From Nostoc sp. FACHB-152 (GTDB lineage: Bacteria > Cyanobacteriota > Cyanobacteriia > Cyanobacteriales > Nostocaceae), in the NCBI RefSeq assembly GCF_014697475.1, contig NZ_JACJRV010000013.1, forward strand, positions 62,001 through 126,000: DNA of 64,000 bases, read 5' to 3'. The translations under genes and the position numbers were made by a program. Below, piece after piece: positions 55,654 through 64,000 of the stretch. Position 1 is the stretch's first letter. Every line of letters starts with the position of its first letter. The notes beneath the pieces were generated by a model, which was not told the origin of the DNA, ran no database searches, and saw nothing but the letters and a program-made list of their open reading frames with translations.

Positions 55654-56390
55654 ACCCTAAATCTTTAAAATGTTTGGATTTAGTATTCCCAAATGATTAA
55701 CTGAATTCTCTATGTAAACGTAAGAACTTATACCATGCTCTGTATTAATTACAGTGCAACATTTTTTTAATACAGTCCAATTACCTCCTGGAATACTAAA
55801 AGTCTTCTTTGAAATCTGTATCAATTAAAGGATATGCTCAAATTCCCTGAGAATAAGGGATTGATGAACAAGTGGTATGGGGCAAGGTGTAGGGATGCCT
55901 GAAAGAAAGCAGAAGTTTCAAACACTTTCATTGAGTCCATTTTAGGAGCTAACTAATTTCCGAAACCTTTACTACTTTTTTTCTTGTTTTTCGGCTCTAT
56001 TACCATTAACTCGGCTGCAAAACCTGCTTCATTCTGCAATATTAACTGTTGTTAAACTTTAACTTAAAATTGATCCCTAAAAGCTTATGCTGCGTTTTGT
56101 ATAGTTTTCCGTCAAAAAGATACAAAGTGGGAATAATTAGCAGTGTAGATATAAAATATCGGTACGAACTCAGCCTCTTAACTTCTACCACAAAGTTTAC
56201 TAACGATAGTATAAAAGTTAACTCAAGACATCATAGCTAAAGGTCTGATGTTGTACTGAGTTTAGAGGTTGTTTCGGAGTAAAAAATTTTTATTTCTATC
56301 AGTATTACCTGTTTAGCATCACCAAGTACGCTCAAGATATTTTGTTCGCTTGTTGAACACTCAATTGTATTTAAAAGGAGATAAAAGCTT
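55654..56390. other. Intergenic region upstream of the giant kinase and the 125-aa gene
   Basis: About 740 A/T-rich bases between divergent genes, with promoters for both. No other gene, RNA or repeat was recognised. A good GGAG ribosome binding site (about 56376) precedes the gene at 56391. Confidence 0.45.
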
Positions 56391-56768
56391 ATGAAAACCG
56401 TAGTAAATTTAACACAACAATCAGTAATAAGCGAAATTGAGAGTGTTTTAGACACCTATGCATATCATCCTTATCAAGCAACCTTTGCAATTCCTGAATT
56501 ACGTCAACAACTAATTGTTTTCATTCTCAGCCGCATTCCTTGCTTTCATAAAATAGAATTTGACAGAGAATTTCCGTTACAAAACATCACAAAATATGAC
56601 TCTATAGACCAAAAGTTTCCTCGTAGTCCATTAGAGCAGAAATTATATTTGCAAAACTTAATTCATCAAGGCATTTTTTCGATTATGCATGACAAGTCTG
56701 ATTGGATTAACCAGCATCTATGTGACATAGTTGAACCAGGCTGTGAACCTTCGCATTGGTTTGGTTGA
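56391..56768 (+). CDS. Hypothetical 125-aa protein
   Basis: A 125-aa soluble protein behind AAAAGGAGATAAAAGCTT. It begins MKTVVNLTQQSVISEIESVL and continues DTYAYHPYQATFAIPELRQQ, with LIVFILSRIPCFHKIE and a C-terminal CEPSHWFG. No membrane segment or known catalytic motif is seen. The pattern of a helix plus FAIPELRQ...LIxFxLSRIP vaguely recalls ComFB-like small proteins of cyanobacteria, but I cannot confirm that. Confidence 0.6.
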   Translation: MKTVVNLTQQSVISEIESVLDTYAYHPYQATFAIPELRQQLIVFILSRIPCFHKIEFDREFPLQNITKYDSIDQKFPRSPLEQKLYLQNLIHQGIFSIMHDKSDWINQHLCDIVEPGCEPSHWFG

Positions 56769-56888
56769 TAATTATAGAAGGCAGGGGACAGAAGGTAAAA
56801 AATACTGTCCCTGACATTTACTGCTTCAAAAAGTTTTTAATTAATACTTATTTTATAAATTAAGAGTAATTACAAGTCCAAACTTCTA

Positions 56889-57275
56889 TCAAGCTGAATT
56901 TTTTATTAAGGAGTATGGTTGGATCAACACTTCCGCTGGAATCCCTAATGAAGAATGCAAACGTCGAATCATTTCTAGTGTTAGTGGTTGCTGGCGATTC
57001 AAAACCTCCTCAACCTCTCTACGGCTTCCAATAACACATTCCAAATCCTGCCAAGACAGCCCACGAGATTCGAGATAATATAAAATTGCCTCAACTGGGT
57101 CTGGTGCTTCAATATGATAATGTCGCTGTTCGTATGCTTCCACCAGTGTTGTCAAAACTTCTAATAAATCGCACTCCGGTGTATTAGGTTCTGCATCAAA
57201 CAATCTTTCAATTTCATTAAGTGCAGCACGATAATCAGCTTCGGTTCGGATGGGGTGGGGTTTAAGCATATACAT
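56889..57275 (-). CDS. HigA-like antitoxin / HTH regulator without adjacent toxin
   Basis: A 128-aa protein like COG5499 HigA-type antitoxins: the N-terminal MLKPHPIRTEADYRAALNEI and a C-terminal XRE-type helix-turn-helix (LSWQDLECVIGSRREVEEVL, NRQQPLTLEMIRRLH). HigB toxins usually precede this gene, but the upstream neighbour 35 bp away is 5-oxoprolinase and no HigB frame is visible. It is thus an orphan antitoxin or a plain regulator. Confidence 0.8.
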   Translation of the reverse strand: MYMLKPHPIRTEADYRAALNEIERLFDAEPNTPECDLLEVLTTLVEAYEQRHYHIEAPDPVEAILYYLESRGLSWQDLECVIGSRREVEEVLNRQQPLTLEMIRRLHSSLGIPAEVLIQPYSLIKNSA

Positions 57276-57310
57276 TACCTCAAATTGTTGTCGCGTCTAC
57301 GCTATCGTAT

Positions 57311-60300
57311 TCAGAATGCGTTCTTGCTAACAAAACCGTAACCACCACCACCAGGAGTTTCAATCACAAAAACATCTCCTGTATTCATTTCCATCACAGC
57401 TTTACTACCTAAACTCTCAATATTTTCATCAATTCTTTCAACATAATTACGCCCTACTTTACCTGCTTCTCCACCATGTAATCCAAAAGGCGCAACTATG
57501 CGATGATTTGATAAAATCGCGGCTGTCATCGGTTCAAGAAAACGCAAGCGACGAATTACACCATTTCCGCCATGATGATATCCTTTACCACCACTATGTT
57601 CACGGATGGCGAAATTTTCTAACACCACAGGAAAACGCCATTCTAATACTTCAGGATCTGTCAGACGCGAATTTGTCATGTGAGTATGAACTGCGTCTGT
57701 ACCATCAAAATTTGCGCCTGCACCAGAACCACCGCAGATAGTTTCGTAATATTGATAGCGTTCATTCCCAAAAGTAAAGTTATTCATTGTTCCTTGGGAA
57801 GCTGCTAACACATCCAACGCACCATACAACGCATCGGTAATAGCTTGAGAAGTTTCCACATTTCCTGCTACGACAGCAGCAGGGTAACAAGGATTTAACA
57901 TACAACCTTCAGGGATGGAAATTTCTAAAGGTTTAAGACATCCGGCATTTAAGGGAATGTCATCATTAACTAATGTGCGAAAAACATACAAAACTGCCGC
58001 TTTGCACACTGCTGCCGGCGCATTAAAGTTATTATTTAACTGCTGGGCTGAAGTACCTGTAAAATCTATTTTGGCACCGCGCTTTTCTCTATTAATGGTA
58101 ATTGCAACTTGAATCACACTACCATTATCTAATTCATAACTAAAACTCCCATCTTTTAGAACTTCAATGACACGGCGAACTGATTCTTCAGCATTATCTT
58201 GGACAAAACCCATGTAAGATTGTATAGTTTCTAAACTGTAGTGTTCTACCATTTTTAGAAGTTCTTGCACGCCTCGTGCATTGGCGGCAATTTGGGCTTT
58301 TAAATCGGCTAAATTTTGTGTAATATTTCGCGCCGGATAAGGTTCGCTAGTTAATAACTCTACTAATTCTGTTTCGCGGAATTTCCCTGCTGCAACTAAC
58401 TGGAAATTATCGATTAATATACCTTCTTCTACTACATTTTTACTATTTGGCGGCATAGAACCAGGAGTAATACCACCGATATCTGCGTGGTGTCCCCGCG
58501 AGGCGACGTAGAAAAGTGGGGAAGTGGGGAGTGGGGAATGGGGAAAGACGGGAGTGATAACGGTAATGTCTGGTAGGTGAGTACCGCCGTTGTAGGGGTT
58601 ATTTGAAACAAATACATCGCCGGGTTTGATGGTGTCGCCATAGTTAGCAATTAAAGCTTGTACACTTTCACTCATGGAACCCAAATGCACAGGAATGTGG
58701 GGCGCATTCGCTACTAATTGGCCAGAACCATCAAAAATTGCACAGGAGAAATCCAACCGTTCCTTGATGTTTACAGAGGAACTGGTATTTTGTAAGGTTA
58801 TACCCATTTGTTCAGCGATCGCTCGAAACAAATTATTGAAAATCTCCAACATCACTGGGTCTGGTTTTTGAGATTTGTCATTTATCTTTTGTCCTTTGTT
58901 ACCTGCAACACCAACAACGGACAACACAAGATGATTTCTTACAGTTAATTGGGCTTGCCAATTAAGTTCAATTACATTTGTACCCGTCGCCTCAACAATA
59001 ATTGCTGGGCCTGCAATACAATCTCCTGGCTGCAAATCTTGCCGTTGATAGACTGGAGTAGTCTGCCATGCACCAGCACTGTACATTTGAACAGTCGCTA
59101 CTGCTACGGGTTCTTTATCATTCCTACGTGCAATTACAGCTTCTTCTGGCGCATCATGCTGTGCCACCACCTCTACCGCCACCGCTTCCACAATCAACCG
59201 CTTCTCTGGCGCAATAAACCCATAACGCTGACGATGCAACTCCTCAAACTGACGCTGCATCATCGTCATATCTCCAAAATTCACAATCAACGGCGCATCA
59301 GTCCCCTCATACCTCAAATGCACCTTACGATAAACCTCTATGTTGGCAGAGGGTGCAGGGGTGTATGGGTGTATGGGTGTAGCAGTCTCTCCTTCCTCCG
59401 CGTCCTTTGCGTCTACCCTTCGGGAAGCCGCTTCGCGTCTAATGCGGTTCGTTTCCTCTTCCGCCTCCGCCACCAAACCAGCCAACTCTAACTCCACCTC
59501 CGCCAAAAAACCCTCACTCAAAACCACTTCCACCGACTTCTCGCGCATTACCCGTACATCTGCCAACCCCATACCATAAGCAGACAACACCCCCGCATAA
59601 GGATGAATAAATACCTGCTTCATCCCCAAAGCATCGGCAATTAAACAAGCGTGTTGCCCACCAGCACCACCAAAGCAACACAAAGTATACTCTGACACAT
59701 CATAACCACGCTGGAGAGAGATTTTTTTGATAGCGTTTGCCATTTTATCAACTGCGATCGCCAAAAAACCCGCAGCTACTTCTTCAGGGGTTCTCCCATC
59801 CCCAATATCTGCCGCCAATTCCTGAAACTTATGCCGCACAATCTCTGCATCTAAAGGCAAATCCGCATTCACCCCGAACACCTTGGGGAAAAACTCTGGT
59901 TGCAACTTGCCTACCATCACATTGCAATCAGTCACCGTCAACGGCCCACCTTTAGAATAAGCAGCTGGGCCAGGATTTGCCCCCGCAGATTCCGGCCCCA
60001 CCCGATACCGGGAACCATCAAACTGCACAATCGAACCACCACCCGCCGCAACGGTGTGAATTGCCATCATGGGAGTTCGCAGACGTACCCCTGCAACTTC
60101 CGTTTCAAAGGTGCGTTCATACTCGCCATTGTAATGAGCTACATCGGTAGATGTGCCACCCATATCAAAGCTGATAATCTTGTCAAATCCAGCAATGCGG
60201 CTTGTCTGCACTGCCCCAACTATGCCACCAGCAGGGCCGGATAAAATACTATCTTTGCCTTGGAAATTCTCTGCATCTGCAAGCCCACCGTTGGATTGCA

Positions 60301-61144
60301 TGAACATCAATTTGAGGGAGTTGGAAGAGGAATCGGGGCTGGGGGCTGGGGGCTGGGGGAATAATCCTTGTTCCCTGTTGCTGATCTCCCTAGCTTCTTC
60401 CCGATTCCCTACTCCCGATTCCCTACTCCCAAATACCAATTGACTGGAGACTTGATTTACATACCGTCGCAAAATCGGGGATAAATAGGCATCAACAACT
60501 GTCGTATCGCCTCGGCTAACTAATTTCATTAAGGGGCTGACTTCGTGAGATACCGAAACTTGAGTAAAGCCAATACTATGCGCTAAAGCCGCAACTTGCT
60601 TTTCATGGGTGGTGTAGCGATAACCGTGCATGAAAACGATCGCACAACAACGAATCCCGTCATCGTAAGCCGCTTGTAATTGCGGACGAACAGCCTCAAG
60701 ATTTAGCGGTACTAATTCCTGACCTTGCGCGCTGTAACGTTCTTTAACTTCAATCACCCGTTCGTAGAGCATTTCTGGCAAAATTATCTGACGGGCAAAA
60801 ATATCAGGACGGTTTTGATAACCGATGCGTAGGGCATCCCGAAATCCTTGGGTAATTACGAGAACGGTGCGATCGCCTTTTCTCTCCAATAAGGCGTTTG
60901 TCGCCACAGTTGTTCCCATCTTCACCGCCGCGATGCGATCGGCAGGAATGGGCGCATCAGCAGAAAGTCCCAACAATTCCCGAATTCCTTGGACTGCTGC
61001 GTCCGTGTAGCGTTCCGGATTTTCTGACAGCAGCTTGTGAATTACCAACTCACCATCAGGACGCTTCGCCACAATATCTGTGAATGTGCCGCCTCTGTCA
61101 ATCCAGAATTCCCAACGTGTAGAAGATGCTGATGCCCCAGTCAT
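57311..61144 (-). CDS. 5-oxoprolinase (fused HyuA-HyuB type)
   Basis: A 1,277-aa ATP-dependent 5-oxoprolinase, converting 5-oxo-L-proline to L-glutamate. The N-terminal hydantoinase A half begins [20 protein letters not shown] and has [20 protein letters not shown] and [13 protein letters not shown]; the hydantoinase B half begins near residue 750 ([20 protein letters not shown]) and contains [20 protein letters not shown] and [10 protein letters not shown]. Three segments interrupt it with translated repeat DNA (plus-strand 60326-60432, 59341-59455, 58508-58550), all in frame. They lie in loops, so the enzyme may still work. Confidence 0.92.
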   Translation of the reverse strand: MTGASASSTRWEFWIDRGGTFTDIVAKRPDGELVIHKLLSENPERYTDAAVQGIRELLGLSADAPIPADRIAAVKMGTTVATNALLERKGDRTVLVITQGFRDALRIGYQNRPDIFARQIILPEMLYERVIEVKERYSAQGQELVPLNLEAVRPQLQAAYDDGIRCCAIVFMHGYRYTTHEKQVAALAHSIGFTQVSVSHEVSPLMKLVSRGDTTVVDAYLSPILRRYVNQVSSQLVFGSRESGVGNREEAREISNREQGLFPQPPAPSPDSSSNSLKLMFMQSNGGLADAENFQGKDSILSGPAGGIVGAVQTSRIAGFDKIISFDMGGTSTDVAHYNGEYERTFETEVAGVRLRTPMMAIHTVAAGGGSIVQFDGSRYRVGPESAGANPGPAAYSKGGPLTVTDCNVMVGKLQPEFFPKVFGVNADLPLDAEIVRHKFQELAADIGDGRTPEEVAAGFLAIAVDKMANAIKKISLQRGYDVSEYTLCCFGGAGGQHACLIADALGMKQVFIHPYAGVLSAYGMGLADVRVMREKSVEVVLSEGFLAEVELELAGLVAEAEEETNRIRREAASRRVDAKDAEEGETATPIHPYTPAPSANIEVYRKVHLRYEGTDAPLIVNFGDMTMMQRQFEELHRQRYGFIAPEKRLIVEAVAVEVVAQHDAPEEAVIARRNDKEPVAVATVQMYSAGAWQTTPVYQRQDLQPGDCIAGPAIIVEATGTNVIELNWQAQLTVRNHLVLSVVGVAGNKGQKINDKSQKPDPVMLEIFNNLFRAIAEQMGITLQNTSSSVNIKERLDFSCAIFDGSGQLVANAPHIPVHLGSMSESVQALIANYGDTIKPGDVFVSNNPYNGGTHLPDITVITPVFPHSPLPTSPLFYVASRGHHADIGGITPGSMPPNSKNVVEEGILIDNFQLVAAGKFRETELVELLTSEPYPARNITQNLADLKAQIAANARGVQELLKMVEHYSLETIQSYMGFVQDNAEESVRRVIEVLKDGSFSYELDNGSVIQVAITINREKRGAKIDFTGTSAQQLNNNFNAPAAVCKAAVLYVFRTLVNDDIPLNAGCLKPLEISIPEGCMLNPCYPAAVVAGNVETSQAITDALYGALDVLAASQGTMNNFTFGNERYQYYETICGGSGAGANFDGTDAVHTHMTNSRLTDPEVLEWRFPVVLENFAIREHSGGKGYHHGGNGVIRRLRFLEPMTAAILSNHRIVAPFGLHGGEAGKVGRNYVERIDENIESLGSKAVMEMNTGDVFVIETPGGGGYGFVSKNAF
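58508..58550. repeat. GTGGGGA-type repeat inserted in frame in the 5-oxoprolinase gene
   Basis: Four GTGGGGA/ATGGGGA units. On the coding strand they add a Pro/Ser-rich bridge ([11 protein letters not shown]) between ITPVF and [11 protein letters not shown], where relatives have a short loop. Confidence 0.65.
59341..59455. repeat. Composite repeat inserted in frame in the 5-oxoprolinase gene
   Basis: Contains tandem GTGTATGG units (59360-59380) and a CGCGTCCTTTGCGTCTACCC segment typical of dispersed Nostoc repeats. It encodes a charged insert (about [20 protein letters not shown] plus a Pro-rich stretch) before [13 protein letters not shown]. Confidence 0.65.
60326..60432. repeat. Third repeat inserted in frame in the 5-oxoprolinase gene
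   Basis: Tandem GGGGGCT units (about 60337-60358) and GATTCCCTACTCCC repeated twice (about 60402-60430). It encodes a Ser/Arg/Glu-rich and Pro-rich insert ([29 protein letters not shown]) before [11 protein letters not shown]. Confidence 0.7.
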
Positions 61145-61245
61145 GGTAAATTCCTCAATGCCGATTGCGCTACTTCCAAGGTTATGATTTTTAAGTTATC
61201 AGATACTTACTTGCTTAGTACGCTAAATATTTATAGGAGAATTGC

Positions 61246-62157
61246 ATGGCGGTTGAAAAAATCCGTTGGTCTCGCATGGCTTTCCAGATTAAAGGCTCGG
61301 TATTATTTTCAATTTATCAACGAGTTTTTTGGTGTGGCTTTTTTGGGGTTATTGTTTCTCTACTTTACTATTTAAAATTACCTGTTTCTCAGCCTATTTT
61401 AGGAAACGTTATTCCTAGTATTGTTTTAGGTTTATTATTAGTTTTTCGCACAAATACAGCTTATGATCGCTTTTGGGAAGGTAGAAAAGCTTGGGGTTCT
61501 ATAGTTAATACTGTACGCAATTTAGCCCGACAAATTTGGGTATCTATTGATGAAGTATCCTATGAAGATAGGGAACATAAAGTTGCTGCATTAAGGTTAT
61601 TAGTAGCTTTTGCAGTCACAACTAAATTGCATTTAAGAGGAGAAAAAGTCAATAGCGAACTAGAAGAATTAATGTCCCCATCTAAATATTTAAAATTGCA
61701 GACAATGAACCATCCGCCTTTAGAGGTGGCTTTTTGGATTGGTGATTATTTGCAACAGCAGTATGACCGTCACTGCTTAAATAGCTACCAATTAACCAGT
61801 ATGCAAGAATTATTAAATAACTTAGTGGATAACTTAGGGTCTTGTGAACGAATTTTAAAAACCCCAATGCCTTTAGCTTATGCCATTCATCTCAAGCAAT
61901 TATTATTGTTATATTGCATCTTATTACCATTTCAAATGGTGGAGACTTTAAAATGGTGGACAGGCTTAATTGTGGCGTTAGTTAGTTTTACATTGTTTGG
62001 GATTGAAGCTATCGGCTTAGAAATAGAAAATCCGTTTGGTTATGATGAAAATGACTTACCCCTTGATGCAATTTGCGACACAATGAAACGGAATATTGAT
62101 GATTTAATTAGTTTGCCACCAAATGTGCGATCGCATCCAGACAACATCACCAATTAA
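61246..62157 (+). CDS. Bestrophin-family channel protein
   Basis: A 303-aa bestrophin/UPF0187 protein with an initial WSRMAFQIKGSVLFSIYQRV, hydrophobic helices, and the signature SIVLGLLLVFRTNTAYDRFWEGR; the C-terminus has EIENPFGYDENDLPLD, the conserved acidic belt. Bacterial bestrophins form pentameric anion or cation channels; thylakoid members in algae and plants pass bicarbonate or chloride. The specificity is unknown here. AGGAG with a 7-nt spacer precedes the ATG. Confidence 0.92.
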   Translation: MAVEKIRWSRMAFQIKGSVLFSIYQRVFWCGFFGVIVSLLYYLKLPVSQPILGNVIPSIVLGLLLVFRTNTAYDRFWEGRKAWGSIVNTVRNLARQIWVSIDEVSYEDREHKVAALRLLVAFAVTTKLHLRGEKVNSELEELMSPSKYLKLQTMNHPPLEVAFWIGDYLQQQYDRHCLNSYQLTSMQELLNNLVDNLGSCERILKTPMPLAYAIHLKQLLLLYCILLPFQMVETLKWWTGLIVALVSFTLFGIEAIGLEIENPFGYDENDLPLDAICDTMKRNIDDLISLPPNVRSHPDNITN

Positions 62158-62236
62158 AAAATCCTTTATATTTAATATAGTGTGATATTTCGACTCAATA
62201 TCTGGGTTAACCGAATTTTAGTATTGGGGTAGGTTT

Positions 62237-63730
62237 ATGTTCAAACTAACAATTGCTGGCATCTCGTCAATTATAATGTTCACCATATTTTCCACAATTG
62301 CTCAAGTAAAGACTCCTACCCCTGCTTCTAGTCTGCATCTGTCACAAACTGGCTCTAATAATTCTATCCCACGACGTATTCCTAGTTCTAAAGTTCCACC
62401 TGCACTACCTTTACCTGCTACTGGTGGAGTCAACTACTATGTTTCTCCAACTGGATCAGATTCTAACGATGGTTTATCTCCAAGTAAAGCATTCAAGACA
62501 CCGCAAAAAGCAGCAAATCTAACTAAGCCGGGAGATACTGTCTATTTTCTTGAGGGTACATATTTCCCTGAAAAAAACTGGGTAGTAATGGATATTAAAA
62601 ATTCAGGTAAACCGAATGCTTGGATTACCTATAAACCTTACCCTAATCATCGAGTAAAACTCAAACAAGACCCTGTAAAAGGAAGTTGGCATATTATCTA
62701 TAGTGATAGGGCTTCATATATTAATATTGAAGGTCTAGAACTAGAAGGAAATAATCAAAAAATCACTTTAAAATATGCTAAATCACAATCAAAAAATAAA
62801 CTTAATACTTTAACAAATGGGAATTGTCTTTCGGTTGACGGGAGAAAAGTTTCTCCTAAACTAAAACCTCATCACTGGAGGGTTTTTAATAATAAAGTTC
62901 ATGATTGTGCGGGTATGGGAATAGGGTTTGCCCATGCAGACTATATAACTGTTGATCATAATTATATTTATAATAATTCCTGGTTTACACTTTACGGTAC
63001 TTCAGGTACAGGTGTTTATCAAAGTTATAATTCTGATAAGAATACCACTGATTACAAAATTATATTTACTAATAATTGGATTTATAACAACCGATTATAT
63101 ATTCCTTGGATTGCTGTTGGTAAAATTACAGACGGGAACGGAATTATTATTGATGATGGCAGAAATACTCAAAACGGCTCTAAATTAGGAGTTTATAAGG
63201 GAAAAACATTAGTGATAAATAATATTATCTATAATAATGGTGGCTCTGGAGTCCATGCATATTATAGTGATAATGTAGATATTATCAATAATACTGCTGT
63301 AAATAATAATCAAAGTGCTGAAATTACTGGGGGACAAATATTTGCAAATCAAGCCAGTAATATTAAGGTACTAAACAATATCATGGTTGCATTTCCAGGT
63401 AAAAATGTAAATGCCGATTGGACGACAAAAAAAGAACAAAAAACCAATGTGTTTGACTATAACATTTACTGGAATTTAGGAAGATTACAACCAAGAGTTA
63501 GAGGTAAAAACGATATTATAGCTGATCCGCAATTTGTTGATCCCAGAAATTTAAATTTTAATCTTAAAAATAATTCTCCGGCGATTAATACAGGATTAAA
63601 AAAAGCAATAGTAGCCTTTGATTACTTTAAGAAAACCCCCATTATTAATTGTAAAAAGAATAGAGGTGCAATTGAGTTGGGTTCTTTAACTTTATCTTTT
63701 AAACCAAAAACTAACACTTGCGGAATTTAG
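62237..63730 (+). CDS. Secreted right-handed beta-helix (pectate-lyase-like) protein
   Basis: A 497-aa protein with a signal peptide (residues about 1-22, FKLTIAGISSIIMFTIFSTI) and a low-complexity linker. A DUF1565-like start follows (NYYVSPTGSDSNDGLSPSKA, TPGDTVYF type), then a parallel beta-helix of Asn-rich turns (NNIIYNNGGSGVHAYYSDNV, DIINNTAVNNNQSAEITGG). The family includes polysaccharide lyases and epimerases of the extracellular sheath. Catalytic residues cannot be assigned. It is A/T-rich with many AAT codons. Confidence 0.82.
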   Translation: MFKLTIAGISSIIMFTIFSTIAQVKTPTPASSLHLSQTGSNNSIPRRIPSSKVPPALPLPATGGVNYYVSPTGSDSNDGLSPSKAFKTPQKAANLTKPGDTVYFLEGTYFPEKNWVVMDIKNSGKPNAWITYKPYPNHRVKLKQDPVKGSWHIIYSDRASYINIEGLELEGNNQKITLKYAKSQSKNKLNTLTNGNCLSVDGRKVSPKLKPHHWRVFNNKVHDCAGMGIGFAHADYITVDHNYIYNNSWFTLYGTSGTGVYQSYNSDKNTTDYKIIFTNNWIYNNRLYIPWIAVGKITDGNGIIIDDGRNTQNGSKLGVYKGKTLVINNIIYNNGGSGVHAYYSDNVDIINNTAVNNNQSAEITGGQIFANQASNIKVLNNIMVAFPGKNVNADWTTKKEQKTNVFDYNIYWNLGRLQPRVRGKNDIIADPQFVDPRNLNFNLKNNSPAINTGLKKAIVAFDYFKKTPIINCKKNRGAIELGSLTLSFKPKTNTCGI

Positions 63731-63763
63731 ATTTTTTACGGAATTTAGAACTCTATTTATTTA

Positions 63764-64000
63764 CTAAATTAACCGCCGAATACCGAGTTCTAAACCTTGA
63801 CAGACACCTGTGAGAAAATCTAAATCTAAGGTAGCGATCGCATCACTAGATTTGTGATAATGGGGATTCCGCATGAATGCCGTATCAGTCACCATAATTG
63901 CCGGATATCCCAAATCCCAAAACGGTGCATGATCACTCAGTCTGGTTTGACGCACAATTAAGCCTCTATTTGGGACTGGTAGCCACTGGCTGGCTACCCC
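63764..64000 (-). CDS. M28-family zinc metallopeptidase (partial, C-terminus only)
   Basis: The last 78 residues are visible; the gene continues beyond the right edge. The segments RQTRLSDHAPFWDLGYPAIM, VTDTAFMRNPHYHKSSDAIA and TLDLDFLTGV match the C-terminal zinc-binding part of M28 aminopeptidases (SDHAPF and NPHYH). The open frame extends upstream of the internal ATG through VASQWLPVPNRGLIV, so the start is outside the window. Confidence 0.9.
   Translation of the reverse strand, partial: GVASQWLPVPNRGLIVRQTRLSDHAPFWDLGYPAIMVTDTAFMRNPHYHKSSDAIATLDLDFLTGVCQGLELGIRRLI

Noticed and set aside
58949-59491. A 180-codon plus-strand frame antisense to the 5-oxoprolinase gene
   Set aside because: It mirrors the conserved hydantoinase coding sequence and the inserted repeats on the other strand; composition is not protein-like.

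Overview
The window comes from a heterocyst-forming filamentous cyanobacterium (Nostocales; Nostoc/Anabaena-like). It carries a phycoerythrocyanin-phycocyanin gene array, a patA heterocyst-pattern regulator, a cyanobacterial sucrose synthase and a CobA/SirB siroheme pair. The octamer GCGATCGC (HIP1-type) is frequent, and there are many short tandem heptamer repeats and G/C-rich hairpin repeats typical of this group. No species can be named from the sequence alone.

Layout. 1-3484 (minus): an H-NOX haem gas sensor overlapping an HNOBA/PAS/GAF hybrid histidine kinase that runs off the left edge. 3811-15912 (minus): the light-harvesting rod array, read as pecB-pecA-pecC-pecE-pecF, then cpcB-cpcA-cpcC-cpcD-cpcE-cpcF and four rod-core linkers cpcG1, cpcG2, cpcG3 (membrane-anchored, CpcL type) and cpcG4. 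16696-24738: housekeeping and small genes: an RluD-type pseudouridine synthase, a Uma2-type protein with a shortened tail, patA, beta-carbonic anhydrase, a DUF433 antitoxin with a wrecked toxin partner, cobA/sirB, a DUF4359 protein, tRNA-His(GTG) and two very small membrane ORFs. 25294-27714: susA, preceded by a large stem-loop.

The region 29383-41975 is the most novel part. It looks like a ribosomally made, post-translationally modified peptide (RiPP) locus: a double-glycine leader precursor whose core holds five N-[S/T]-x-[G/A] tetrads and no Cys; an APH-fold kinase and a HopA1-family lyase (the split Ser/Thr dehydration pair known from class V lanthipeptides and thioamitides); an aldo/keto-reductase-fold protein that has lost its catalytic tetrad; two parvulin-type prolyl isomerases; an RTX calcium-binding protein; an HlyD adaptor; a cyclic-nucleotide-binding/C39-peptidase/ABC exporter; and an IS630-like HTH protein that may regulate the exporter. 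The likely flow is leader recognition, phosphorylation and elimination of Ser/Thr, folding help, then cleavage after Gly-Gly and export. The pathway as a whole is inference.

43664-64000: a Ca2+/H+ exchanger, a GH57/DUF3536 glycoside hydrolase, an unrecognised 474-aa membrane/coiled-coil protein with internal duplications, a 1,928-aa Ser/Thr kinase-ATPase-histidine kinase, an unknown 125-aa protein, an orphan HigA-like antitoxin, a fused 5-oxoprolinase carrying three repeat-derived in-frame insertions, a bestrophin, a secreted beta-helix protein and the C-terminus of an M28 peptidase.
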